In this document: positions 24,941-38,100 of the stretch, in pieces | Layout: every line of letters starts with the position of its first letter | Position numbering within the stretch: position 1 is the stretch's first letter | NCBI GenBank assembly: GCA_032207245.1 | Contig: CM063507.1 | Coordinates: forward strand, 96,161,406-96,225,405 | From: Pardosa pseudoannulata | Taxonomy: Eukaryota; Arthropoda; Arachnida; Araneae; Lycosidae | DNA: 64,000 nt | Reading direction: 5' to 3' | Program-made: the position numbers and the translations under genes | The notes under the pieces: model-generated | The model's input: the letters and a program-made list of their open reading frames with translations, nothing else | The model's database searches: none | What the model was told of the DNA's origin: nothing

Positions 24941-25657
24941 TGAACATGGCTAAACAAAGATGAAATATAAAATTTGCATTTGCAATCCTAATTTTTTCAT
25001 TGTCATTTGTACTTGATTGTTTTTTCTTCACAAATTCACCTAAATATTTTAAGAGAAGGAGGAAATGAAAGATGATTTTGACAACATTTTGACATCAAAT
25101 GAATAAATGTATTCTCATATATGTAAATAATGAAGAACATAGAAAAAAATATTCAGATCATATTTTCTTATTTAGTACTATAAGTTTTATATGAATGTGA
25201 TTATGCTATTAGTTTGTCATTATAATTAGAAAAAGAAGGGGCAGAAAAATTGGATTATGTCTCGCACAGTAAAGTATTTTAGTCAGGACCTGTTGCATTT
25301 GAGTATAGAAATATGTGTTCACTTCTTGTTAAAAACTTAACAGTACAAAATGATTGAAACTTAAAGACAGATTTTCAGTTTCTCCCATCCCTCCAGACAC
25401 TGTTTCAACATTGCCTTGGTTGTATTATATATTAGAGATAGATCCACAGTATATCACAAAAGAAAAGGGTTTCCCTCAAGTACTTTTATGTTTAACATGA
25501 TGAAAACCCTACTCAGCTGACCCGATAAGGATATTTAGAAAATAGCTCCAGTTATCTGATATTAAGTCAAAAATTTCCATTTTAACTTCAAATCTTATCA
25601 TACGCATTTTCTTTGTTTAAATATATAAAAAACATTAAATATAATTCAACAATATAT
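24941..25657. other. Downstream flank of MEGF8
   Basis: AT-rich DNA beyond the predicted MEGF8 polyadenylation site. Nothing else recognised. Confidence 0.5.
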
Positions 25658-25663
25658 TTTATT
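25658..25663 (-). terminator. MEGF8 polyadenylation signal AATAAA
   Basis: An AATAAA on the minus strand about 110 bases after the MEGF8 stop codon, the first such hexamer in the 3' UTR. Later sites could also be used. Confidence 0.5.
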
Positions 25664-25770
25664 TACAAACAAAAGAGAAAGACACAAGTTACAAATAGTA
25701 TATACAAACTTCAGACAACACAAAATTATATTACAAACACATTAGCAAAAATGAGATTCATCTTGCACTG

Positions 25771-26822
25771 TCAGACATTGGCATGGCTAGTTCTTCTACG
25801 CATAGCTGCCCTTAGACCAAACCCAAAGTGGTAAGGGGAGCTTCGAAGAGTAATGAGAGTCGATGCTAATGACATCCTTACTAAGGACTGGGCTCCACCA
25901 GGAAGCTGGACAAGAATAGTTGCAATTGCCCCAAATCCATCAGAGAGTGGCTCAACTGCAAGTGGACGAAGACTTATTTTCTCTTCAATCTGCTGCTTTG
26001 GGGAATCTCTCCCATGGCCTTTAATATGCTTCAGCTTTTTTCGATAATTACATGGAGAGTAAAGGTATAAATCACTGTCCTCAAAGTTATCATCAACAAT
26101 TGTGACGATGCGTGCAAATGGACGGCTGGCCATATGTTTCATTTCTGCGGCATGTAGTCGTCTAGCTCGTCGCAGGTCAAATGCTTGCTTCACTTTCCAG
26201 ACTACAACACAAATGGCTAAAAATAAGAAGAAACAAGAGAAAAATACTGAAAAGAACACAAAGAGATCAATTCTAGTCTGATCTTGTCTAAAAAACAAAT
26301 TTCCATAGGTTTCTTTGCCAGCACCCCGAAGGATCATGTAAAAGCGAGTTGTACGTAGATCATGCACTTCCTGAGGTATAGTGACTACCAACCTATTTTC
26401 TAAGTTTCTGACTAGTAAAAAATCTTCACACTTTTTCACCTCAATATACGTAGTGAGTCCTTGTGCGTTGGCAACAGTTGGAAGGAGGACCTCCACAGGT
26501 ACAGGGTCAGTTAAATTGGAAGACTCCTTAGATAAATCTTCGATGTTTCTTTTTCTTCGTTTTATAACAGACTGGATATCGGATGCTACTTTGTGGTTCT
26601 TTAAATCAATCCCATATTTCTCATCTATATAAACATGATGTAATCCAGTTTCCTTATCAACTTTAACTATAAAAGCATCTTCTTTGGCAGAGAGGAAAAA
26701 ATCTACTCCACCTTTGGTCACATCCACAATAATTCTAATATCCACATTCATATATCTTGGTTGCACAGCAAAGAATCCTGTATGTCCCTGATAGAGAGGA
26801 CTTGGATTCCTGTTACATTCTT
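25771..26822 (-). CDS. MEGF8: MEGF8 terminal exon (juxtamembrane, TM, cytoplasmic tail)
   Basis: The acceptor is ttttttacag at 26823-26824 and the exon begins with two bases completing a phase-1 codon. It encodes HTGFFAVQPRYMNVDIR, then FFRQDQTRIDLFVFFSVFF leading into the 23-residue span (26265-26197), then KQAFDLRRARRLHAAEMKHM. MASRPFA is at 26133-26113 and the stop TGA at 25773-25771. In attractin-family proteins and MEGF8, MASRPFA is the site linked to Mahogunin (MGRN1) binding. The tail ends RRRTSHANV. Forward open frames across this exon are antisense shadows. Confidence 0.95.
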
Positions 26823-29800
26823 CTGTAAAAAATGCAATGATCAATTGTAAGAAAGTAGTCACATACAACAGTACAATACAATCACAATTTTATTGGGCTC
26901 TAAATAGTGTAGAACATCAGTGACAAACCTATAACCCCCAGACCCAAGAAGGATGTTTCCATGATGTATCCATTGATTTTTATATGCTTATTTTTATATC
27001 ATAAATCAGAGAACAGACATTCAAAAGTAAAAATATACTATTATTAAAAAAAATCTACTGTTGAATTAAAAAAATATGTATTATAATTTATGGTTGCATT
27101 CCATTCATATAAATTTTTGATGCTGATCTTTTTATTTGTTCTTTACTTGAAGAAATAAAAATTGTAAAACAAAAAGGAAATTTAAACCTTTTTACAGGAT
27201 TTTAAAAGTTAAAGCCAAAAGAGCTCAACTGCTGGGTTTTCCTGTTAAATTTTTTTAGTGCTTCCAAATCTTTAGTATCCTTTTCACCACACCTTCTATT
27301 ATCCTTATTTTCAAATGATGAAACTTGGTGACTTACACCAGCTAGTATTTAAAATAATGATAGTAAAACTAGCAAATTTAAGTTAAATTAACTTAAAAAG
27401 GTTTACCCCATTAAAATCAGGGTTGGCATGATTTAAATCAGTTGATTTAAAAAAAAAAAAAAAAATCACTGATTTAAATCAATTTTTTTTCACTTCTTTT
27501 AAAACCTATATTCCAAAGACAGGAGAACTGGGAATCAGTCAGCACAGTAATACCAATAAGTAAATAAGTGTAAATAGATAGCATGTGCTTTCCAAGAATT
27601 TAGGGGTTGTTATCAGAAAATATGTAGCAGGGGTAGTACAATGATTGATTATGACTGGTGGAATTCATTTTATGTAATGGGGGGTAAAGAGAGTATTACA
27701 GAGCTTGAAATCCAGTTTGTCTACCAAATAATAACAGCCGTGGCTTCGTCTGCCGGAATGGAAAGACAGTTTTCTTCTTTTGGTATTGTTCATTCTAGCC
27801 TTCGTAACCAATGAGGAGTGGATAAAGCATCGAAGCTAGTGTTTTTATTGAAACCATTAAATCCATCATTCGGTGCTTAAAAAATATTGAAATAATTGTG
27901 ATTTGTTTTTTTAAATAAATAGTTTGCATTAAAAGAATATTTAATTTGTTCTTTTAATTGACATCTTATTGAGTTTGCAATATCCAATTACAAAATAATA
28001 GAATGTATTTAGATTAAAATTTATATATTTAAGTTTAGGTAATCAGTGTGCAGAATATACTAGATAGATAAGATGTGACTTCTTATAACAAACTATTCTA
28101 TGTATATTGCAAAAAACATAAAAACAACAATTAAAATTAATATTCAGAAAAAAATAAAAAAATCTGATTTAAATCAAATAAATCTTGATTTTTTTGATTG
28201 TTTTAAAAAAATCATGATTTTTTTCCAACCCTGATTAAAATAGGACTAACTAAAACCCAAAGATTTGATAATATGAGATTGTTTGCTTTTGCATCCATGC
28301 ATAATCACATATCTCCTAAACTAAAAATTGAGCATAACCATCCCTTTGTGAATGTCTCATATATGCATACTAGTCTAGAACTACTGAAGGCCCAAAGATT
28401 TGATAGTATAATATTGGATGTTTTTAATCCATACATAGTCAGATATATAAAAAAAAAGAGGCATAACTTTCTTTTGGATGTTTTGTATACTTACAGAAAA
28501 GAAAAGTAACTATTCTTGTTAGTCATGTTTCAATTTTCTTACTTTTACAAAATATATGAACACTACCGTACAAATAAAATCTATCTTTTAGCTATGTTAA
28601 TACATTATTTTATGAACTTAAATAGAAATATGCATTGTGTGGGAATCATGATAAACTGGAAGCAGGTAGCATGTAGACTGCTACTTCCAGTCGTTGGAAG
28701 TAACCCAAAAGTTTTAGAAAACTACATTTTTGCAATAATTTATGTATTTAAAATTTGGTTTTTCAATGTCAAAACATATTCAAATTGTGCTTACACAAGC
28801 ATAATTCAAAAAATGATATTTTTGGACTCATATTTTGGACAGAAATGTGAAGATCAATGAAAATCTTGCAGTTAAGTTTTTGGATGATTACAATACTTTC
28901 TGTAAACTATGTATATGAGAAAGTAAAAATTCAAAATATTTAGTAATGGCTTCAAGCAAAAAGCTTTAGTATAGGTTTAAAATGAGAATTTAGTTATTGT
29001 TAAATAAAACTTCTGACTACTTGCAATCGTTGTATACACTGATGCGTAGTTCTGACACATGTTGGTGATTATTCCATACATCTCTTTTATTTTAAACAAA
29101 ATTAATAACATACACATGCCAAATATAAAAAAATATAAATCATAAATTAATAAAACCACAAAAAAATATTAAACGATAAAAATAAAAATTTAGATATTCC
29201 AAACTAGGACTATAAAGCAAACAGTATTCTTAATTGGATATTAGGGGTACTAAATTAACAAATAGGAATATGTCACCATTGTGATGATATTGTTTTAACT
29301 ACTGAGCACTGCAGCATTTTTGGATTATTTTTTTATTTTACATAGACAGACATCTGAAATTGGCATGAAAATTACTCTAAATTAAAAATATTTCATTATT
29401 TTAAATATCATATAATACACTGAAAAAAAACTGAAAATACCAATAGTTCCAGGATTAAAGCAGTAATCTTTATCCAAAAACATGTGACGATAGCATTGAT
29501 GACCATGTGATGGTGAACCTAGGAAATATTCTTTACACTTTGAGCACTGTCGAAAGAAAAAAAGAGTCATTAAATAAAAGCCGTGAAAGTGGGCAATTTT
29601 ATATGCAAGAACGCAATGCATGAAGTAAATTACAGGATGCGAGATAAATCCCCTATATAATAATAACCTAAGTTGTCTGTCCGTGAATTTATGAAGCGGT
29701 TGTACCTGAAATGGATACAGAAATCCATATTGGATTTTTCATGACTTAGGGTTAGCAAAATTCACAGCGATTTCGAAATCCACCCCATCACCACTTTTTG

Positions 29801-32115
29801 AACGTTTATTGGTATTATTTCAAGCCCCTGTTAAGAGCAGGAGATTAAATTTATCATTTTGGATATCATTCATATATACCACCAAATAATCACTGTCAAT
29901 ACTAGACTCTGCTGTCCATTCTATCATTTAATCGACCCTGATATACTTTATTTAGTTCCATCCGCATATGTAGGTATGGCACGTTTAGTGGAGTGTCTGC
30001 CTATTTGGCTGTCGTATATCTCGAGTTGACGGTTCTGTCCTCGACGATGCCAAATTTAAATAGAAATGTCTAATTAGTTTAATATTTTCTGCTTTTTTTT
30101 TAAATTTTTTTTAAAGTTGTTTTATTATTTTTAAAATAAAATTTTACTATTTTTTTTCAACTTTTTATGATTTTTGTTATTTTTATTATATGAAATTCAC
30201 GTATTGTTGTACAGATGTCTCTGGCCACATACACATTTCATGTTTCTATCCTTAAACTGTCTTCTCGACTATTTTTATGTGTCCTTTCACCTTTTAGCTG
30301 TTAATTTTTCTGCTCGCCTACATTTTTGTGTTTATTGAAAGAAATCTCTGGATTAGAGGACTCGGCCCATGCCTACCGGGGTGATAGTTTCATTCCTTTA
30401 CTTCCATTAATTACTGTGGAAAAAAAAACTGAAGAACTTAACGATAATTTCGACGTAGCTAAGAAAACTTATTATCTTTCTAAATGAATTCAATGTGATT
30501 CTAAACTGCATTCACAGTATCGGGAGACTTTAGAGGAGTACGAAGATAAACAAATTATTGAGCGTGTACCTGATAATTCTCAGCCAAAAAACAAACCATT
30601 TTTTTACCTGCCTCATAGGGTACTTTACAATTCTAGAAAATTAAAAATTTACTGATTCCGTCATATGACGGGCTATATGCTAGTAAACCAAATAATAATA
30701 AATACAGAAATCTACCTAATCATTTTGAAAACCATAAAATTATCACCTGTTTGAATAATTAGAGTTAAGTCCACAGTTTAAGAATAGGTTTATGTGTAGA
30801 AAATAATTAACAAATTCATCTGTTTCTATTTTATTCTAGATAAGTCAAATATAATTATGAAGATGAAAACAAAATTAAATATAGTGGATTAACAAACCTT
30901 CTTTCATAAAAAGAAAAAAAAAACTGAAGTCACAAATAAGATAACAAAGACGAAAAGTAGATCATTTTCAAGATAGTCACAAAATCCTAGTAAGAAAAGT
31001 ACACTGATAATTTTCTCAAAATCTGCTGAAATACTGCAGTCATGTGGCATTTCTTGGAAATGTGCTATATTTTCATCCAGAATAGGCCATGTTCAAGTAT
31101 GGGGTTCATATTTTTTTGCATTTATAAAAGTAAAAAGTATAATTTTTTTCACCTGGATGCCCCTAACAATTTCACCACTCTTTAATTAAAGTAGCTAAAA
31201 TTCCATAAGTCAAAGGTATGTCTCTCTGCCGTGTGCTATATATATATTACAATTGCAATTTCCAATGTTGGCATGATTTAAATCAGTTGTTTTTTAAAAA
31301 AAAATCATTGATTTAAATCTTTATTTTTCACTTCTCTTAAAACCTACATTCGAAAGACAGGAGAATTGGGAATTAGTCCGCACAGAAATACCAATAAGTA
31401 AATAAACGTAAATAGATAGTATGTTTTTAAGAATTTAGGGGTTATTATCAGAAAGTATGTAGTAGGGGTAGGTACGACTAGTTATGACTAGTGGAATTCA
31501 ATTTATGTAATTGGGGGTAAAGACATTACAGAGCTTGAAATCCAGTTTGTCTACCAAATAACAACAGCCATCACATTATTTGCTAGAATGGAAAGACAGT
31601 TTTCTTCTTTTGGTATTGTTCATTATAACCTTCGTAACCAATTAGGAGTGGATACGACATCGAAACTAGTGTTTTTATTGAAACAGTTAAATCCATAATT
31701 CGTTGCTTAAAAAATATTGAAATAATTGTGATTTTTTTTTTTAATAAATAGTTTGCATTAAATGAATATTTAATTTGTTCTTTAAATTGACATCTTATTT
31801 AGTTTGCACCATCGAATTACAAAATAATGAAATGTATTTAGATTAAAATTTATGTGTTTAATTTTAGGTAATCAGTGTGTAGAATATACTAGATAGATAA
31901 GTTGTTACTTATAACAAACTATTCCATGTATATTGCAAAAAATATAAAAACACAACAATAATTAAAATTAGAATTCAGAAAAAATCAAATAAATCTGATT
32001 TAAATCGAAAAAAATCTGATTTAAATCAAATAAATCTGATTTTTTTTTTAAATCATGATTTTTTTCCAACCCTGGCAATTTCACATCCAATTAGTCTAAA
32101 TTGGCATGCATATAT

Positions 32116-32147
<32 letters not shown>

Positions 32148-35100
32148 GTAATCCACTTTTTATAAAACTCCTTGACAAGGAGAAAGCTCAACAGTTAGCA
32201 GTAATAAAAATGCAGTTGAGTTAACATTGAAGAGAATGGCACAAGTCTAATTTAAACTTTATTCCAGAGCAGCTACAACACACATCTATTCTACTGGACA
32301 ACAGACAAAGAAAAGCCACAGAGCTCACTCTGATCGAACAGAGGTGCACCCAAGAGCAAAGACAGAAACAATTTTCCCACGGCAAGAAAACTTAATAAGC
32401 GAATTAAATGCAATATTAGCAAAACGCAAATCCATTTGCCGCCAACAGCTGGGAAATGTGCTGAATAGACAGTTTTAGGATAGACAGCTTTATGAAGAAT
32501 GTTAAGTGGAAAATACTCCGTTGATTAAACTATTTAGAGGCTGGGAAAAAGATTTAAATGAATTAGAATGGGAGAGAAGAGGTTTTAAAGGAAATATTAA
32601 AGTTAAACAATTTTGATATATATATTATATATATATACTCATATGTACTATATAAAAATTTTTACCCCTAAAATAGTTATCCAAAATTCTCAATTTCCCC
32701 CTTCTCATTTTTTAATATCTAGTTTTCCAGTCATAAAATGTCAGATAAAGGAGACCAGACCAAAATTCTTATTGCTATACCTTCAAAACTAATGCTGTAT
32801 AAATGCTAAATTTCTGTCTACTGGCTACATTTTTAAGCTGTTTTCACTGATCAAGGTTCATTCTTTTCTCACAAAATTACTGATGTATACTAATTCCTGT
32901 GAGAACAAATCACTCGACTTGCTGGCTGTGGGGCTAACATTGGCACAAATGTGCACTATTCTTTGAATACTCTATGCAGAGCAGTTGCACTGCAAAGATG
33001 AACGGAATACAGATGTATATTTGATTCCCCAAAAATGTAAAGTTAAACTCATTGGACTTTTTTTATGTCATGACTGCAACTCTATTAAGAGTTCTTTTGC
33101 TCAGGCTTACTGGGCAAATTAAATAACGGGCTAATTGCATATCAAAATTTTAATTTATACCTAAAATGTTAGTATTATTCTTACTGTTGTCATGTACTGA
33201 AAAAGCATTGTGACATTATATATATGAAAGATACACATAAAGTGGTGAAATGTCTTTCTTAAACATAAATTGAGGTGAAAAATATCAAAAATTTGCATAC
33301 ATAATGAATATTAATTGTTTTTGCATTGCTTAAAGCAAAAGTAGAAAATAATTTTACTTTAAAAAGAAAAGGATAACATTCTTTGTCGCTGTTTAAAGTA
33401 AAATATAAAGCCACTTTCTTTTTTAAATAAAAAAAATTTAAATAAATTTTTAAAATTAATTTCTTTGAATTAAAAAAAAAAAAATTCAGTTGGTGAAATT
33501 TTTGAAAATTCATTGACTTTTGTAGAGTTTAGAAAAGTACCCTGATATTATTCAGAACTGTAAAGATTGACGATTCCCTGATTTCTTGGTTTTCTCTGAA
33601 TATGGCTACCTTACATGTTTATTATTTCCTTATAAAAGCTTACTTGCCTTTTACAACAAATTAAGAAAAATATGATTTCACTGTTTTATTTTAACAGGCA
33701 CAAAGGAAGCAACTTAAAAAATTGTATTATATAAATTTTACAGACTAGCAGAAATGAGATTTGAAACATACCTGCAACTGCCAACAAGGTGTCAAATGCA
33801 TTATATTCTTGGTATTCTTTTGAGAGCACTGTCTATCATTCTCAGTGTTGTTTTGACAATTGCAGTTTTCACCATTCAGAGGATTACATGTATCTCCATG
33901 ACCATGGCATTCACATCTAAAAATAAGTTTTAAGAGTCCATTTAATACTACATACTGTATTAATTCAAATATAATACCCACTTTCTTTTCAAAATCTGAC
34001 AGAAAAAACTTAAGATGCAAGTTATATATTGAATAATTCGTTCTGTTTCAGGTAGTGCATGATATATGCATGAAAGAAGACAGTATTCAAAGAATGTAAC
34101 AAATGTACTTTGCCACAGCACTGTGCTGCCACCTGTACAAAAACAAACACACACGTAAGAGAAGACTTCCCCCAAAAAAGTCAGTTGGCTTTACGGACTT
34201 CAGAGATGCTGCAACACTTTGACCTACCCTGGTTCTAATTGTGTTAACTATTTTAATTATGTATATTTTGTCTATTTAACTTTTATTTCTTTCCCTTTAA
34301 TTGTTTTGTGTGCAAGCTAAGATTTTATGTAATTAAACTATATTTTGCACTGAAAAGATGTTTTCATTGAACCCCACCCTCACAAATATAGCTTAGCCAC
34401 AAGAGTAAAATAAAATAAAATTTTACTTATTAGAAGCACACCTTCCATTTTCTATTACATACTGAATTACTTGCAGCTTAAATGCTGCAGTAAAATTAAT
34501 TGCTTTTCCACCATCTTGCTGACACATTGTCACAGAACACTCATTCATGTGGAATGAAGAGATAGAAAGAAAATTCAAACCTCATGTACTAATCTCCTAC
34601 AAAAGAAGGTAACACATGAGGTCTTCAATCTCACTGTGGTCTTTTCAAAGTATCCAAAAGCCTTCCAATAATCCTAGACAATCAATAACAAGTCAAGGTC
34701 AAGGTAATTGGGTTTAACGGAGTACTTAGCGAAGTGAAAGGTCTAACGCTTTAACCTCTGAATGTAAGCAGATCAAAACATAAATTTAGGCCTCAAGGCA
34801 AAAAGAAAACCAAACAAAAATTTAATACACTCCAGCTCACAAGAGAGCGAGGAGGTGAGAACGTTCTCATAAAAAATTATGAGTTACAGCACTAACAAAA
34901 AGATATATTTTTGGTTTTTATAAAATTTTAAAATTTTTATTAAGCATTTTTTCAGTTTTTTTTAAAAAAATTTTTATAAACATAAAACAAGACAAAACAT
35001 TACATAAACAAAAAATAAACGTGAGCAAAGTAGCGGAATGATATGATACCCAAAATATTGGAAATAGAAAAATAAAATAAGCCAAAAAATGAAGAAAACA

Positions 35101-38100
35101 GTACTTCACCATTAAAAAATAGCAAAAAATAAAATAAAAGGCACTATAACATAAAAACTTAAATTTTGAAAAATTTGCAGGTTGTGGTCGTCGCTGCGGA
35201 CAGAACCATCAACCTCAGAACAGTGAGCGAATGAGCAGACACGCTACCAAGCGTGCCACTCGGACTTAAAGGTTGCGTGAAAAAAGCAAAGTTAACCAAA
35301 ATAAGAAATGAATCATTCGCCTCTCCTTCGTTTAGAGGGAGGAAGGGCCATGTCAGGACGATATAATAATGCTCTAGGCCTTTTTGCCGAGCTTGGAACA
35401 GCAGGATTATACACAGGAAGGTTGTGAAGTACAGGATTCTGAATAAAATCAATGCTTTGGTGAAAACGTAAAGCAAGTATTTTGAACTCAGGGAGAATAG
35501 GTCTGACTTTAAGATTATTATGAATCGTATCATTCCTCACGTACCAAGGAGCAGAAACACATCAATAACAAGTGCAGAGGATTTTAATATTAATGGAGTT
35601 ATCTAAAGAATGGTACTGAAACAGTGTTGGAGGTTGATTCATTTATAATCCATTTTACTGCTTCAGGTAACTGCATGATATACATATGTATGAACGTAAA
35701 CAGTAATCAAGGAAGAAAATAAAAAGGAAAAACTATTACTCATTAGAAGCACAATTTTGTTTTCTTTTGCATACTGAACTGCTAGTTTAAATGCTGCAGT
35801 AAAACAAGATTCCTTTTTCACCTTGCTTGCATGTTGTCATAAACACTACCTCTTGTAGAATGAAGGATATTAGAGCAATTTAATTTCTCACACACTATCC
35901 CCTAAAAAAAGGGGGTGGTTTATGTCTTCAATTTCACTCTCGTAATCTTACAGTAGCCCAAACCTTCCTTTTACCCAAGTCATTTAATAACATGCATGAA
36001 TAATTTTGATATGAATAGAGCTCTCTGAAAAATGAGATTGAAAAAGCATTGGAGGTTGATTCATTAAGAATCTAGAAAGTCACTTGTATGTTAAACTTTG
36101 GGCACATGCTATACACAAAGAGTTTTGGCAATCTTCTCTGGTAAAGAAAAGAGTGAATGCTATACATGAGTATATACAGTACTTAATTTTTAAAATTTAT
36201 AACTTAAATATATATATGTGAATATATATGCAGGGTATCTGCCAAAATAAAATTTTTCAAATCCATGACTTTTCATGACTTTCCCTGATTTAGCAGATCA
36301 TTTTCCATGACTTTAAAAAGCTTTCGTTAAAGTATATATCAATAAAACTTCTGATGTACATACAAATAAAATATATGCTGTTAGAGAAATTACAGGAATT
36401 TTATCATAAAAAAACTATAAACTTACTTTATAAATGTTAATAAATTCACATACATAGAAATAAATTGTTGTATCTACATACCAAAGTTTAATCATATAGC
36501 AAATTTTTAATCAAAATGTTTCCAATTTGAATTCAGGGTACTTTGGTATTATCCAGGTGACCGTGAATAATAGCCAAATATAACCCTATAATGTTTATAT
36601 ACAATATCCCTAGAGATAAACTTATATTTTGTGCAAAAATCTTAACTAATTTTTATTAAAAAATAATTATTATTATATTAATAAAATTTTAATCTACAAT
36701 TTAAGAAAAAAAAAAAAAAAAAAAAAACAGAATAATATAAATTTACCCACCCATTAAGATTTCTTGCTTTGAGTTTCCTTGGTGAACAAATTTTACTTGG
36801 TGAATAGGATAATACATAAATACCAAACTCAGCAACTTCAGCCAAATTAAAAGTAAAAATAGAATTCAACAATTCAATGTATAGTTTTAATCGGTAGTTT
36901 AGCAGATCCATGACTTTCCATGACTTTTACTCATTTTACTTGAAAAATCAAGACTTTCCATGACAAAATTAATCCATTGTCTAAATCCATGATTTTCCAT
37001 GACTTTCCAGGTTAGAGGAAACCATGCACATTTTTAGAATTCTTTCTGACAATTTATTAAATTCATTACTAGAAATATAAAACCAAGATTCATCAAAGAT
37101 TACCTATGACATGAATCACTAGTACTTCTAATGTTCACTCTATAAAGTCTACTTTTAGTAATTCCTGTTCTGGTTATATTTATGACAAAAATACAGCAGT
37201 TAGATGAGGGCTGTTCAATAAGTAATAAGTCTATATCTATACAGAAAACAGATAGCCATTAATCCTCATTATTAAGGTGGTGTTTTTTAAAAGTAACTAC
37301 TGTGAGATGCAATGCATTTATCACAACATTCTGTCCACTTCTTAAACACATGTGAAAGTTAGTTTTTTAGAGTGGTTTCAAGACTGCCTCTGCAGATTTT
37401 ACATGTTTAGTTGCTTTAAAAATGGCGACATTTTAGTGGTTCCTTGAGCTGAAGAAAGAACCAGGAATCATGTGGGACAAGATCAATACTCTATAGAAGG
37501 TCTAGTATGATATCTATAGTGTTCTTTAGTAAAACATCCAGTACATAACAAACAATACGTAACCTTGCATTATCATGACTAGTTGCAGGTGGTAGATTAT
37601 ATGAAATAAGCTTGCATTTAATCACATGTCATTCGAAAATATCAGCCAGTATGTGTCATCTATCAAACACTTTTATATTGTGATACTTTTGTTATTTATT
37701 ATTATTGTGATGAGTTATTTCTTCAAAATAAAAAATAATTACTTAATGAACTGGCTACATGTTTAAAGACAGACCCTTCTATTTAATTTAACTGTTGGCA
37801 GATCTATATAAAAATAAATATATACCCTCCAATATTGGCCATTAACCAATAAATAACAGATAATAATGCCAAAATGGAAGAGGCATCACATACAAAAATT
37901 TCTGCCCTTCTCCGATGAAAGAACTTTGCATTTACCATTCAATCAAAATATCTATTAACATAGTTCTAATAGAGTTCTGATGAAAAAACTTTAGGAAATT
38001 ATGAAGGCAGCAAAAACCATGAGATATGTACTTTTTAGAGCCAATGTATAATTTTGTAATTTGTATTAGTTTTTTCTGCTCACAAACAATGAAAAAATGT

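Larger units (their letters stand above)
29547..33771 (-). other. MEGF8 intron 8
   Basis: Phase-0 intron carrying a Helitron (29649-30683), a hAT element (31263-32074), and a diverged relative of the composite repeat with a CA/TA microsatellite (about 32105-33000). Confidence 0.8.

Noticed and set aside
25853..26632. Forward open frames across the MEGF8 last exon
   Set aside because: Antisense shadows of a confirmed coding exon.
25771..26868. Attractin (or attractin-like) as the identity of the terminal exon
   Set aside because: Attractin shares MASRPFA, but the FFRQDQ--IDLFVFFSVFFSC segment before and within the span and the DG-GA-ATLL-QLPGG tail are MEGF8 features as I know them.
28273..28860. 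Two adjacent forward open frames in MEGF8 intron 9
   Set aside because: AT-rich composition, no domain signature, no start or splice context; likely chance.
35159..35540. A minus-strand host gene with a basic tail
   Set aside because: It lies wholly within a TSD-flanked LINE insertion and resembles the end of a non-LTR protein.
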